From Nageia nagi (taxonomy: Eukaryota > Pinophyta): DNA of 64,000 bases. Both the position numbers and the translations under genes were made by a program. The notes under the pieces were generated by a model. It did no database searches and had not been told where the DNA came from. It worked only from the letters and a program-made list of their open reading frames with translations. Where the stretch lies: NCBI GenBank assembly GCA_050084985.1, contig JBITNC010000001.1:159402001-159466000 (forward strand). Direction: 5' to 3'. The stretch's first letter is position 1; every line of letters begins with the position of its first letter. This document shows positions 48,711-61,824 of the stretch, piece after piece.

Positions 48711-50200
48711 TGTGTGAAACCTTGGTAAGAATCTAGTGTAGCAACCATAGAGCAAGTCTTCACTCTCTTAATTATTCCTTAGCATACATTTTACCATGTA
48801 ATAGACATAGGTATTCCAAAAAATTGCTATTATTATTTAGAAAACATTCATCAATTGCCATAATGTAACCAGATTAAGAGCAATAGTAATAAGTGTTGGG
48901 AAAGAAGGGTCAATATAATATCATAATAAAAGGTCTTTGAAAACAAATACAAAGGGCAATACTAGGGATCCTGCCCCATTGCATTATTACTACCTCTACT
49001 TATACATAAAGCAAAGTAACTTTAATGTAACTAAAAAGATTGAACGGTTACATACAAATGTCTTAATAGGCTTGATCTTCTTTTTTGAGGTCTTATTGGT
49101 CAATATTTATGTCTTTTGAATTTTTTTGACCACCTATGTCTTTCCTAAAACCCTTTGTAATGGTATGCAGCTTTGGCAAGGTTATCTATAATTATTCTTG
49201 CTTCTATGAAAGTAAAAAGCTATTTCAAAAGTTTTTAGGTGCTACTCCTATGGTTTTGGAATATTTTGAGCTTTTTTAGGCATTTACTCTTATATCTACT
49301 TCTCTCCTAGAGCTCTTCAGTCATTTTGGAGATGTTAGTTTGTATACCAGGCCTTTTCCTTTTTATTCCTTCTCTCGAGCTCTATGTTGAATCAAAATAA
49401 AATCATGAATGCTCCTTGATTATGTCACTTATCCCAAGCCCAATGGTAAGAACAAAAATGGGATCTCTATACTCCATGGTATTTCCTCTAAGGATCACAC
49501 ATCCTCTTGATGTCATCATCTCTCTTCAAATTTGGTTATAAGATAAAAATGAAACTTTACTACTCTGGGTGACATCACACTAGGAAAGGTCTTACACTTA
49601 GCTATTTTTACTCTACTTCTTACCAAGGTTTCTGGGTCAAGAGGACTTTGGAATTTTGAATTCTTTGGATGACATCATATCTCCTTAGGCTTATAAGAAA
49701 GAACCAAAATAGGACCTCCACACTTTGTAAACTCCTTTAATGACATCATCATCTCCTGAGTTTGGTGATAAGACAAAAATGAAACTTCACTACTCCACAT
49801 GATGTCATCTATCTTTGGGCTTGCAAGAAAGATCCAAAATAGAACCTTCACACTCCTTGAACCTCTCTAATGACATCATCATCTTCCTAGTCTAATGATA
49901 AGATAAAAATGAAACTCCATTACTTTGCATGACATCATCTACTCTTAGATCCCTTTATACTTAGCTTATTTTCATGTGAAATACTCTAAAATATCCATAA
50001 CTACAAAAGAATGCTTCAAATATATTGAATACATTTTCAGGGTCCTCCCCTAAATGTAGAACTATATATAAGTATACATTCTAGCAACTTTTGAGTGAAA
50101 ATTTAAACCTCATCAAAAGTAATTTGGGACCTAGATAGGTAGAACACCTGAAAACATCACTTAAATACTAATTAACTACTACACTTTGGGCCAATTCTCT
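48711..50200 (-). repeat. Possible Ty3/gypsy 3' LTR
   Basis: This stretch follows the post-integrase ORF on the minus strand. It has a TATA box (TTTATGTATAAGTAGAGG, about 48993-49010 reversed) with an upstream array of TGACATCA-like sites, and its far end could be ...GGTTTCACACA at 48711. I could not find a clear TG start near 50200 or a target duplication, so the borders are tentative. Confidence 0.35.
49508..49937. promoter_or_regulatory. Seven TGACATCA / TGATGTCA sites
   Basis: TGATGTCA or TGACATCA occurs at 49508, 49570, 49670, 49741, 49800, 49871 and 49930, in repeats with an approximate period of 130 bp carrying pairs of sites. TGAC-x-TCA is the core of plant bZIP (TGA/CRE-type) targets. 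Both variants are one CpG transition away from TGACGTCA. They lie 0.5-0.95 kb upstream of the minus-strand TATA box. Confidence 0.5.
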
Positions 50201-50292
50201 TGGAAATTAGATAGATACTTCAATTAAAACTCGATGAAAGCCATTAAATTAGGGATATTGTATGAAATTGGCCCATGAGTTTGGAGGAATTG

Positions 50293-53200
50293 CTATAGAT
50301 TAACTTTTATCTTTTCATAGTACTCAAAGAATTGCAATATACCTTTCTCATTAAATGAAGCTATTAAGCTACTGATATCTAAATTATCCACCATAGACTC
50401 TTGTATTTTGCTTAAAAATTTTGTATCTAAGATGGGTGTTTTATCTACCTTCCATAAAATTGGTATCCTCAAAGACATAATGTCATGTAGTTCTCCTTTC
50501 AAAGAATCAATCTTGCTCTACCATTTGAGCAAGCTTTTTTCTATACTATCATAGACTCCTTTCCCTTGCATAGGGTGATTAATCCATGTCAATATCTCCA
50601 TTATACTTCCTAGATTCAAAGCCTTTAACTATTCATAAGAGAATTTGTTCATTTTTCAATTACATTCTTAACATCATCTACTAGCAGTTCATAGCTAGCT
50701 TTCTTCTTAAGTATCTTTGTATTGAGCTTATTCAACCCTATGAAGCAAACCTCTACATAATTTAAAAATTATATCACAATTTTCAAGTTTAAAGTGATTG
50801 ACTTCTAGAATTCTTCTTTTATTTTCAATAAAAATACCTTATCTACTTTGTTTGTATGAACAAGCTATTGTAGTTGTGCCAAATTTGCATTCAAAATGCT
50901 AATGGTTGCATCCTTTAATGCAATTTTAGTACCTTTATTTTCTAGCTCTTAGTCCCCTATTGCAATGGTAGCTTCCTTCTTGCCTAGCTCTACCTCATTT
51001 TTGGTAAGCACAACATCTTCCTTTGCTAATGTATTAGCTATAGGAGCATTGGCCAAAGCTTTCCTCAATGCATCAATTTGATTATCTACAGCTTTCAAAT
51101 TAGAATTTTGAAGCTTTGGCTACTTCTTGAGTGACTCATTAGACTTGATCACCTTGTTATAATTAGCTTCTAGCTTGGTGGCCTTAAAAATATTCAAGTT
51201 AACTATAATGTACAATAACTCATTCTTATCCTACTTGGGCTTGTTGTCCAAGTCTATCTTGATACTCATATTCATTATTGTGAGGTCCTTGGGACCTTCT
51301 TGAGATTCATGAGCAACTTCCATCTCCAAGACCTTGCTCTTAGAGTCCAAAAAACTTTGAAGCCTTACTAGATTGCTTGGTTTAGGAATTTTCTTTAGCT
51401 ACTTATCCATCCAAGCCTCTTGATTGGCCTTCACTTATTGGTACTATTGCATTATTCCATAAATGGACACCTACTACCCTAAAATAGTGATAAATGGTAA
51501 AATGGGACTCAAATCTTGCATTGGTGTTGTCATGATTTGCTTGGTTGGCATTGAAGGGCTAGCCTAGGTAGGGTTTGAATTGACATTAATGACTGGGTTT
51601 ACTGGTGAAAGTGGATTTATAGATGTTAGGGGAAATTGAGAAATAGGGGTGATAGATTATGTAGCTAAGGTGGAGAGTGGAAGTTCTTGAGGTATGATCA
51701 ATGTAGGTGTGGTTGATGCTAATGTAAATAGAGGGACTAGCAATATGACAATGGGTGAAGGATTTGGCATTAGTATTACTAGTGCAACCAACAAAGGAGA
51801 TGTAGATGGGGTTAATTGAGAAATTGAAGTAGAAGAAGGAGAGTACTGAGAGTGCATACCTAAGCATGGAGTGGCCTATTTAAAATGCTTCTACAATTGT
51901 ATGACTTGAGGGTTGGGTTGAGCCTTTCTCTTTGAAGAATATAATTTCTCAGCCTTCTATGGAGAGCTCTTTGAAACATTCTCTTTCAATGCATGGGATT
52001 GCTCTTTTTTATGGCTATTTTCTTCTTCATCTAATGAATCAACATCATCAAGATTCTCTATATACAACATATTCAAAAATAAATCATCCATGTCTAACTC
52101 TAGTGGTTCAAATTGATTCTTGAATTCAATCTAATACTAATTGAAAGTTGCTATTTTCTTCGTAGACCACTTATTATTTTTAAGCTATTTTATCATGTTA
52201 TTTTAAATGCCATCCCTTTTTGGGTCATAATTCATTTTTATTTCATAGATACTTAGCCAAGGTAGGAGCAGATCCTTGGTGACCATGGCTATGGGCATCA
52301 GGGCTTCATTCTCTCCCTTGTTCCTCCATTGCTCAATTTTAGGTCTATGCTTAACCTTGAAGCTTGGTAGGTTCAACTGTAATTTAATTTTATTTTGGAA
52401 ATAATCTTCCAAATCATACAACCAATACTAATTCAACCTCTTTAGTTTTGGCATAGTCAATTTTTTCTTCAATAATTCACATCCTCCCCTACCCTGAAGC
52501 ACCAAATTATCAATTTCATGGGGAATTGGGTAGATCTTCATTTTCTTGGTCTCAATATGATATTTAGAGTCTAATTAGTCCAATTATTAGGCATAGTCCA
52601 TGCTGAAGACCCAATCTATCATATGTATAGGTAATAGAAAAGGAGTGCCAAAATACCCATATAAGCAAATAATAGTCCCGTTCTCTATGAAATACCAATC
52701 TTCGATCTCACCCTAAGGGAGTCTCAAATAAGACCTAGAATCTTTTGATAGTCTAGGTGGTGGTATGCTAACCAAGGCCATGGATAAGACTAAGAAATAT
52801 TCTAAAAATGAGTAATAACATCTTGAAGATCTAATTTATTCATTCCAATTATCCATGGACCTAACATCTCCATTACTATCAGTTTTCCTCAATTGTATCC
52901 CAATGAAAGAGTTAGGGTTTTGATGGATGAGAAGCCAAATGATGTATGATACATAAGAAAAATAGGAACCATCATCTATTATGGTTAACTACTATGTGAT
53001 ACCATCTAAAATTACTATTGGCTAGTCAAATATAGTAGGGTTAGAAGGATGAGAAATTTTATAAGCAATGGCTAATTAAGGGGGTGATGCAAATCTATCA
53101 ATTTCTTCCCCCATCACTATCCTAATCATAAATAGAAGCAACTAAAGGTGCTTGAAGAAAAGAGATATGGGACATTTGTTTATGGGAATTCTATAAAAAT

Positions 53201-53315
53201 CTATGGTAGAACATTTCTTCATCCAATTTACAACCTTCAAGCTCACCATGGGGGAAGGTCTAATATTAGGATTCAATAAAATCAAGGTTTTTTGAGATGT
53301 AAATGGGTTCAAAGT
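50293..53315 (-). pseudogene. Gypsy post-integrase ORF, distal part
   Basis: This minus-strand frame continues from the proximal part once Copia-B is removed and runs about 1000 codons to the stop at 50293, with many TAG/TAA codons. Recognisable stretches: DLEDYFQNKIKLQLNLP (about 52420), an acidic-basic segment, a Ser/Pro/Thr-rich low-complexity part (51870-51580), then a Lys/Asn/Leu-rich part likely to form coiled coil (51380-50600). I do not recognise any domain. It lies downstream of a gypsy integrase in the same orientation, where Athila-type elements have env-like ORFs, but no clear signal peptide or membrane anchor is visible. Confidence 0.5.
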
Positions 53316-53814
53316 TGAGAGAATTGAACTATAACATGAACAACTCTAAAATCTCAAGATCATATGAAAGCTCATACTAACATCAATATAACTCAAGAAG
53401 ACAATCTCACAAAGTGACACAAGATGTAAGTGGTTCCTCCAACTAGGAGTACATCCACTAACTAGATCTCACTTCATTCACAAATATGAATCTCTTACAA
53501 TTCTCTTAACTCATCCCCTAAACACTATCCTATAACATAGTTTTACTCCACAAATTGGTGTGTGATCACAAAGAGAGAGCCTTCTATTTATAAGCCAAAA
53601 TCCCTCTTTGGATCACCCTTTTATCCAATGTACAAAAGCATGACATGCACAATCTTTTACCCTAGGGGCATGCTCATGACATGGAGTGTAGGACAAGTTA
53701 CATAATCATATTCACTCAAATATTTAAGGTATCAAATTATACCCTTAAATTTTAGTGAACTTACATAGAAGATTATCACATAACCTTTACAATAATGCAT
53801 TATATATTCCAACA
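53316..53814 (-). repeat. Copia-B 3' LTR
   Basis: 499 bp, preceded on the minus strand by the purine tract GCATTAAGGGGGAG (53815-53828) and ended by TTCTCTCA. AAAGT follows at 53311-53315. Confidence 0.95.
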
Positions 53815-54385
53815 CTCCCCCTTAATGCAATATTGGCATAGAGCAAAAAAGAGAGAAGGAAGAGAGAAAGTAAGAGAGTTCTCCTCCAAATAGATACAAT
53901 GAAGATGAAACCTTTTTACATATTTATGAAGCAACAAATATCTAGTTTAAGACTCACTACTTTTCCAAATACAATTATTAACCACAACCAATTTCAATGT
54001 GCATGAAATAGTCATCCAACTAGAATTCTTGAAGAGTCTCCAAGAGCTTGCATACCTGAAGTAAGTAACCTACAATCTCAAAAGAACCCATAAGTCATAA
54101 GCAATTCAAATAATAAGATTAGCTAGATGCAACATATTCATATCAACTAGGATAGATGGTGCATTGATCAATGGTGCATTATAAGTCATCATAAAGATGT
54201 CAAGCTAAAACTCATAGTCACCTGCTGTATATAAAATATGTGTTGATTATCATTACAAAATAGATTATACACATATGAGTTCTTCACATATGGATAACTG
54301 AATAGTTTCAAAAGACACATAAGATTTCATCACACATGGATAATTGAATAGTGATAGATTGGCCAATCTTTTTGCTTTTAAAAAC

Positions 54386-54432
54386 TTTGTACAAGTTCCT
54401 CACACAGAGCGAACTTACGATGAAGGTGTACA
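54386..54432 (-). repeat. Single hairpin unit in the Copia-B 3' region
   Basis: AAGTTCGCTCTGTGTGAGGA and the ACTTGTAC after it match the Copia-A units with the AAGTTC/GAACTT stem. Only one clear copy is present, against eleven in Copia-A. Confidence 0.75.
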
Positions 54433-54519
54433 ACAAAATCAACACTATACAACACAAAATTCTTCAAGGGGTGAAATTGTCATCACAAACATGAATTCAA
54501 CATAAGAATTCAAACTTCA

Positions 54520-54530
54520 CTCCCCCTTAA
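54520..54530 (-). other. Internal purine tract of Copia-B
   Basis: TTAAGGGGGAG on the minus strand at the end of gag-pol, the same place as in Copia-A. Confidence 0.7.
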
Positions 54531-57500
54531 GAGCAATTTCACCAACCTAATAACATCCCTAAGCTTATAAAACTGAGCTTTTGGGAGGGGCTTGGTGAAT
54601 AAATTAGCAGAGTTTAAGGTGGATGGACAATACTCCAAGTGTACAATGCTATCAAGAACCTTCTCCATGATAAAATGGGTATGGATTTTCACATGTTTTA
54701 TTCTTTGATAGAACATAGGATTCTTAGCCAAAGAAATAGCTAATTATTTATCTGAAGAAATCAAAGATGAGTTAGCTTGCTCATACCCAATTTCTTTTAG
54801 ATGATGCCTTAGCCAAATAGCTTCTTAAGCTGCAACAAACATGGCACAATATTTAGCTTCTATGATGGAAAGAGAAATAATAGGCTACTTCTTGGAAGCC
54901 CAAGAGATAGCACCTAAACCAATGCTAAACACATATGTAAGGATTGATTTCTTATCATATTTATCTCCCCCATAGTCAGAATTTGAGAATCTAAAGAGAA
55001 CAAATGAGGGTAACTTAGAATACTTGAAAGCAATATCTTTAGTCCCTACAACATACCTCAAGATTTGCTTAACAACATTGAAGTGCTCAACATATGGTTT
55101 TTGCATGAATCAAGCCATCAGATTCACTACAAAGGCAATATCTGACTTGACAATAGTAAAAAATAAAAGACTACCAATTAATTACCTATAAGTTGTAGCA
55201 TCAATTAACTAAGAGTTGGACCTCAAATAAATAGTGATTCCAAGAGAGATTGGGATTGTAGCATATCTACATTCTTCCATTCCAAACTTTTGCAAGATGT
55301 TTGATATATACTTAGATTGACTAAGATAAGTACATTCCTTATATTGGTATACTTACATTCCAAGGTAGTAGTGCAAGAGACCAAGATCATTCATTTCAAA
55401 TATTTCCTTAAGTTTGGATATGCACTCTTGAATGATTTCTTCATTATTCCCAATTATTAGAAGATCATCCACATAAAAAAGAATCAAGACCATGTCTTTT
55501 ATTTGATTGAACACATATAGATTAGAGTCAAAAAAACACTTGAAGAAACCAATGTCTACAAAATAAAAGACTCTTTACCTTCCATAATGAACCCTTCTGG
55601 TTGATTCATGAAGATTTCCATATATAAGTATCCATTGAGAAATGCACTCTTGACATCAAGTTGAAAAACTTTTCATATTTTAGATGCAAAAAGAGTAAGG
55701 ATAATTCTCACATAGGCATCTTTGCCATGGAAGAAAAGGTTTTCTTATAATCTACATCAAATTTTTGAGAAAAACATTTAGCTACTAACCTTGCCTTGTA
55801 TTTCTCAATATCCCCAATAGAATTGAACTTGATATTAAAGATACACTTATTGCTAATCACATTCTTCTCATTAGGATAAGGAACCAAATCTCAAGTTTCA
55901 TTTTTCATGAGTGCCTCATACTCCACTTTCATGGCTTCCATCCAGCACTCATGCTTAAAAGCTTCTTTGAAGGTTGAGGGGTTATGCTTGTTGTTAATCT
56001 TGGAAAATAAAGATTTGTTCAAGGTCATACTCCTTGTTACCCTTTGTGTTGAAGAATTTTGTTCCTATGGTGACTTGTCTACATAAATATCTAACCAGCT
56101 AAGTGCAACTGAAGGGACCTCTGGATCATTAACATCCTCATTAGAAGTAGATTTTTTAGGAAGTTCATTGAACTTTACATCCCTTGAAATAAACATAATT
56201 TTGTAGGATGGAGAGTAGAGCTTGTAGCCTCTATGCTAACTATCATAACCCATAAAGATTCATTTTTCAACTCTTTTATCTAACTTCTTCCTTTTCTCAG
56301 AAATAATGTATGAGAATGCTTCACAACTAAACACTCTAAGATGTGAAATGTTAGGTTTTATTACTAACCATACCTTAAAAGAAGTTTTATCTTGAATGGA
56401 TTTTGTAGAACACCTATTCAAGGTGCAAATAGTAGTGCTTACTGCTTCACCCCACAAGAAACTAGAAAGATTACCCAACATGCATCTAGCCATTTCTATA
56501 ATTGTTCTATTTTTCCTTTTGGTAACACCATTCTACTAAAGAGTGTAAGGAATCATAAATTGCCTCTTGATTCCATACTTAGCACAATAGTCATTGAACT
56601 CATTGCTGTTATATTCTCCCCCATCATCTAATCTCAATATCTTGATTTTAAGGTTAGTTTGATTTTCAACTAAGGCCTTAAAAACCTTAAAACTCTCAAA
56701 GGTTTGATCTTTGTTCTCAAGTAGATACCCAAAGTTCATTATACTAAAGTCATAAATGAAGGTCAAGACATAAGATGCTCCTCCAAGTGACTTAGTCTGA
56801 AATGGACCCATCAAATCTAAATGCACAAGTTGAAGAGGTTGAGATGTTCTTGTTGCCTTATCTTTTTCAAATTTTTATCTACAAATCTTTCCAAGAATGC
56901 ATTTCTTGCATAGATCAATTGAAGGAGAAATTGAAAGCAAACCTTTCACAAGTTCTTAGTATTTTATGACATGAATACTCTTGTGGTTAAGGTGCCCTAA
57001 ATGTTGGTGCCAAAGATTACCTCTAGAACATATATTTGTAGTAAGACACATCTTTTATGGAACTTGATCCATAATGTAGAGATCATATTTTATTGATCTA
57101 ATCCTTTAACCAATGTGGTAAGTCCTTTCTTAATGTACTAAGATTGAGAGTCAAAATCAAAAGAGTACCTTTTTCTAGCAACTTGGATCATAGAGAGAAG
57201 GTTCATCCTAAGCTTAGGAACATAGAGCACATTGTGAAGAACCTTTCTATGAATCAACACACTCCCAATTACTTAGACTTCAAGGGTAGAGTTATCACCT
57301 TTTATAATTGCATATTTTTTATACTTGTGAAATTTTTCAAACTTATCCTTTTCAAAGCATAGGTGATTAGAGAAACCAAAGTCAAAATTCTAATCAAATG
57401 AAAAAGTGAGAGACATGGAGTAGAGCACCGCAGCAAAACTGAATTGAATATTCTTCTTTCCTTTGAAGTTTTTTACATTTCTATTACCTTTTTTCTTTTC

Positions 57501-57599
57501 TTCTCTTTTTTTTTGTAGCAATCAACTTCTTTGTGACCTTGGATGCCACAATATTTACAATTAGCATCAAACTTTTTCTTAGGATATGGATTATTTATT

Positions 57600-57760
57600 T
57601 TGCTTTTTTCATCTCTTTGCTTGAAGTGGTTGTTGTTGCCTTTGTCCCTGCTACTATTGTTTCTATTATTGCCATTATTTTTGCTACTATTATTATTGTT
57701 CCTATTATTGCTATTGTTGCCATTGCCTCTTTTCTGAAATATTTTGGAGGAATAAGGATA
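57600..57760 (-). repeat. Asn/Gly codon repeat in Copia-B gag
   Basis: An AAC/AAT-GGC-rich low-complexity tract encodes a poly-Asn-like spacer just before the zinc knuckle. Copia-A lacks it, its gag end being about 60 residues shorter there. The overlapping plus-strand frames at 57533-57892 are shadows of this repeat. Confidence 0.75.
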
Positions 57761-58436
57761 AGATTTCTTTTGATAGTTGAACTTCTTCTTGAAAGGAGTT
57801 TTGGTTGCTCCAAGAGCAACGTTATTATCCTTAGAAGAAGAAATCAATACCTTTTTGTTAAAAAGTTTTCTCATAGTTCAAAAGGAGCCTAGAAAGGTTC
57901 TCAAGGGAGAAGACTTCTTCTTCATCATCAACCCTTATTTCCATAACCATCATAAAGCTTTCAAACTTTGAAGAAAGGGTTTGAAGAATGATGAAGACCA
58001 TGAACTCATCATTGATCTAATTGCACCCATAAGCAGTAAGTTGGGTCTTTATATTAATGATTTTGTTCAAGTAGATTGCAACATTTTTATCTTTACCTTG
58101 ATGAGATTGAAGCAACTTTTAGAGAATGGTAAACCTTCTTGAAAACTTTGAACCAAGGTAGATTTGCTTAAGCTTATCCAAAGCTTCCTTTATCGAGGTT
58201 GAAGAGGAAATCATTAAGAACACATCATCTAAAATTGCACGAAAGATCATAGAGGTTGCCAACTCATTCTTTGTATTGTAAGCCTTTAGTCCCTTCTCAT
58301 TTGTAGGATGTATAAGGTTCTCATTCACTATTTGCTAAAGATTCCTTAGCTATAATTCAGCTCTCATCTGAGGTTCCCAAATACCAAGGTTGGAACCATC
58401 AAGAATGTGTTTGGATAAAAAGGAGTCTCCCATTTG

Positions 58437-61220
58437 CTACATAAGGATGTGAAAAAGTAATAAGCATGTGGTTTAATAAACAATATTATATGTTAATTTT
58501 TAACCAAGTAAATAATACATGTTAAATTTAACACTAGAGACATGCTTGATTTGATTCATGAGTGCAAATGTTTTACAACTCAAATAATAATCCATGTACC
58601 CAAATATATTTCTCATATTAAGAATCATAGATGTAGAGTGACATTGTTAAGGCTTATTTTCTCATCTAAAATTAGGCCTTCACCTAGATGCCCACATAAG
58701 AGGAGCCCAAGTACTACCAATCCTCAACCAGTTTGCCTTGGTTAGTATTATACTTTCTCACAAGAAGGAGTACTTACTATTTTTCAAGGTTATAATGTTT
58801 ATTGGATCATCCAAATTATTAGTCTTGATTAGGTTTCATGTTTTCATCCTAGGTTATTAGGATAATCCTTGAATGGATGTGCAAACATGTGGTATCACTA
58901 CACACATGTCTGTCCACCTATTGGAGTTATGTCTAGACCAATAAAGGACTTAGGGGCAATTGAGAAGTATGAACTTTTCACCATTTGGATTATCGAAATT
59001 AAAGGCTCCAATCTGCTTATCCTCACCTCATGGCTCCCCAAACAAGTGATGTTATGGAATGTACATGTGAATGTATTCATTTTAGGGGTTTGCTCATTTC
59101 AATGTTTGCATTTTTATATAAGTAAATAAAGAAAAAGTGTGAAACATTAAGTAAAAGAGCATAAGTAAAATATCATCCATTCAAAAATTTGAAACCTAAG
59201 TATTCAATAGATTTTGTTTACCAACCCTAAAGAACATCTTTACATAATTCCATATTTTACACAAGTGCACTCTTAAATTTGCATAAGGAATAATTACTTA
59301 GAGAAGTAATAAACATCCATAATTTTCATCATGTGAATAAGTCCATCCATCACTTTCCATAAGGAAATTGTTTTTAGAAAGGCATCAAATATTCCATGCA
59401 TCATTCCCATATCTTGAAATTTTAAGTAAAAAAATCCATAAAAGTTCCCCCTTTTTACTTAAAAAATCATAAGTAAGATGCCTTCCCTAAAAAATAGCAT
59501 TATTAGGCTACCTTAGGAAATATTTTTATCTAAGGAAAAAAAATGCTAAGAATTTTGTACTAGTATCTTAATTGTAATAAGTACTAAAAAATTGCATTTT
59601 TATCAAAGTAATTAAAACATTGCAATTTGATTAAAGCATTAAAAGAAATTGGTTCTTGGCATCAATATTTTTAAAAATAATGCTTAAATTTGTACTTAAG
59701 AAAAAAATAATTTTGCAACTTCAAAGGCAAAATTTTATTTCCATTGAAATCATTTTAAGGGGTTAAAAAAATAACCTAAAAAAAAAATTACCTTCTCCCA
59801 TTTAATTTTACTAAAAAAAAATGATAATTACCAACTTTGCAAGAATGAAATGTGAAGTGGAGACCCATACTCCACTGTAAGCTCTATGAAGAAAAAAATG
59901 AACTCTTACTCCACTCTAGGATAGGCTAATTAAAGCTCATTATGATGAGTAAAAGCTTAATTACCAAGTAAAGAAGAGAAAAAAAATTTAGTACTATTCG
60001 TAGTAGAGGGTTTGAATGGGTGGCAAGATAAAACAAGAGGCCATGAGGGGTAGAGGTTGGGAGTTGCATGAGGAGAAAAAAAAAGTGGACATAAGTTAGA
60101 GATGGTGGAGGGGTGGTAGTCTTGGAGTTGGGAGGCAATTGCAAGAGAGCATGACTGCTCTACTTCAAAAAATCATGAAGGGTGCTTGAAGCAAACATGA
60201 TTAGTCTTCATCATGCCTCAACAAACTCTAGCATGATTTTTTTTATATATATATATCCAATGTTGAGGTTTTTAGTGCCCTAGAAAATATATTTTTATGG
60301 GTTTCAATGGTAGGAAGGATTCATTAGAGGGATGCTAAGATCTATGCAATAAGAGGAGGGAGGGGTTATAGGGATTTGATGCCATTTGGCCTCCCCTATG
60401 TTTTATTTTCCTATGATTTTTTTTTTAATGTTGAAGTGTTTGACCTTTGTGAGTACAAGATCTCTTCTTCTCATACATGTAGATATGTTCAATTTTGCTA
60501 CAAATGCAAGCCCACACAAGGTGAAGAGGGTCTACATTAGACCATGCAAAGGGAGTGAGAGCAGCTAGCTAGTTAATATCTCAAAAATGCACCTGATGAG
60601 CTATCACTAGGGCCTATGACCACTATTTCCTAACCTTTTGTGAGAGCTAAGAAGCATCGTATGAATAGAGATCTTGAGAGGGAGATGGCCGAGGTCTTGG
60701 CTGCTTAAGAGATTGGATAGGTTTTTGATTTACCAAAAAAATGTCCACATATTAAAGCTTCAAAGAAAAAATAAACTCCCTTTTTAGTTGATGTAATTTC
60801 TTTTTTTAAAATTGCTCAATAATTTAATCTTAAAAAAAAGGATTTAATACAAAAAAAATTGTTATATAATATTACCCAATAGATAAATATTGCCTATTCT
60901 CCTTTTAATATTCAAGTAGAATATAACAAGAAATATTCTTGTAATATTTCATAAATGTTATAAAAATTGTAACAATTTGTAAAAGATAAAAAAATTTATA
61001 AGCAACAAAAAATAATTACTTCATATAACACTTTTGTTAGCCATAAGATTATAGCAATGTCTATATATTGAGCAATGTTTGCAAACAAGGAATTTGTAAC
61101 TAACATAGAGAATGTTAGTATAACAAAAAATTTTGAGGAAAAAATAAACTAGCATATATCATAATGTTAGTATCATAAATCAATAGTCCAATAAATAATC
61201 AAGAAGGAAGGAATTTATAC
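58437..61220 (-). other. Copia-B leader, predicted intron
   Basis: About 2.8 kb between the donor-like AAG|GTATAAATTC (boundary 61221/61220) and the acceptor-like CTTATGTAG|CAAATGG (58438/58437). It has no coherent gene; frames at 58542-58745, 58869-59129 and 59926-60144 have no motif. The part at 58800-59095 is the block conserved with Copia-A. Confidence 0.4.
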
Positions 61221-61344
61221 CTTCTCTTGATTTTACCTCAACAATGGAGTGTATGGTTGAGGAATGAAGACTTCCAAGATGTTGAAGAAGAGCTTTCACA
61301 CACTAGGACATGAAAATGAGCTTCCAAGTATCTTTGATACCAAA

Positions 61345-61824
61345 TGAGAGAATTGAAATATAACATGAAAAACTCTAAACTCCCAATATCACATGAAAGA
61401 TCATACTAACATCAAGATAACTCAAGAAGATAATCTCACAAAGTGACACAAGATGTAAGTGGTTCCTCCAACTAGGAGTACATCCACTAACTAGATCTCA
61501 CTTCATTCACAAATAAAAATCTCTTACAATCTCCTAAATCATCTCCTAAACACTATCCTATAGCATAGTTTTACTCCACAAATTGGTGTGTGATCACTAA
61601 GAGGAAGCCTTATATTTATAGGCCAAAATCCCTCTTTAGATCACCCTTTTATCCAATGTACAAAAGTATGACATGCACATCCTTTTACCTAAGGGGCATG
61701 CTTATGACATGGAGTGTAGGACAAGTTACATTATCATATTCACAAATGATAACCTTAAGTTTTAATGAACTTACATAGAATATTATTACATAACCTTTAC
61801 AATAATGCATTATACATTCCAACA
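61345..61824 (-). repeat. Copia-B 5' LTR
   Basis: 480 bp. A TATA box (CTATAAATATAAGG, about 61608-61621 reversed) corresponds to that of Copia-A. The primer-binding site TTTGGTATCAAAGAT follows on the minus strand (61344 downward). Confidence 0.95.

Larger units (their letters stand above)
54510..58433 (-). pseudogene. Copia-B gag-pol, broken by stops and frameshifts
   Basis: The start is an ATG at 58433, matching the Copia-A gag start (GSNLGIWEPQM follows). Pieces: gag 58433-58119 with early TAG and TAA; gag end and intact zinc knuckle CKYCGIQGHKEVDC with an Asn-rich spacer (57874-57473); integrase with LDDGGEYNSNEF (56826-56536, second Asp region changed from the usual DNGGEY), then ARCMLGNLSSFLWGEA (56493-56260); decayed reverse transcriptase (about 56000-55150); RNase H with SNSDYGGDK (55106-54885) and KHVKIHTHFI to the end RGSEV (54731-54510). 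The frame changes at least twice. It cannot be expressed as a polyprotein. Confidence 0.93.
53316..61824 (-). mobile_element. Copia-B: decayed relative of Copia-A
   Basis: This 8.5-kb element is on the minus strand. LTRs at 61345-61824 (5', 480 bp) and 53316-53814 (3', 499 bp) start TGTTGGAATATATAATG or a variant and end TCTCTCA. Perfect AAAGT duplications lie at 53311-53315 and 61825-61829. The gag-pol order, the doubled purine tract, the leader donor phrase and a conserved leader block match Copia-A, so the two are one family. LTRs differ by a 19-bp net deletion near 61735-61755 and many substitutions, so it is older than Copia-A. It inserted into the post-integrase ORF of a gypsy element. 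Confidence 0.95.

Noticed and set aside
48711-50200. Firm call of the gypsy 3' LTR with exact borders
   Set aside because: Only the promoter-like elements and one plausible end were found. No TG start, paired LTR or target duplication is visible within the window, so it is reported only as tentative.
51586-51867. 93-codon minus frame rich in Ser, Ile and His
   Set aside because: It is an alternative frame over the Ser/Pro/Thr-rich part of the decayed post-integrase ORF, whose main frame explains the sequence better.
57533-57892. 119-codon hydrophobic plus-strand frame with Ile/Val/Ala repeats
   Set aside because: It is the antisense of the Asn-rich gag spacer of Copia-B. The low-complexity codon repeat creates it.
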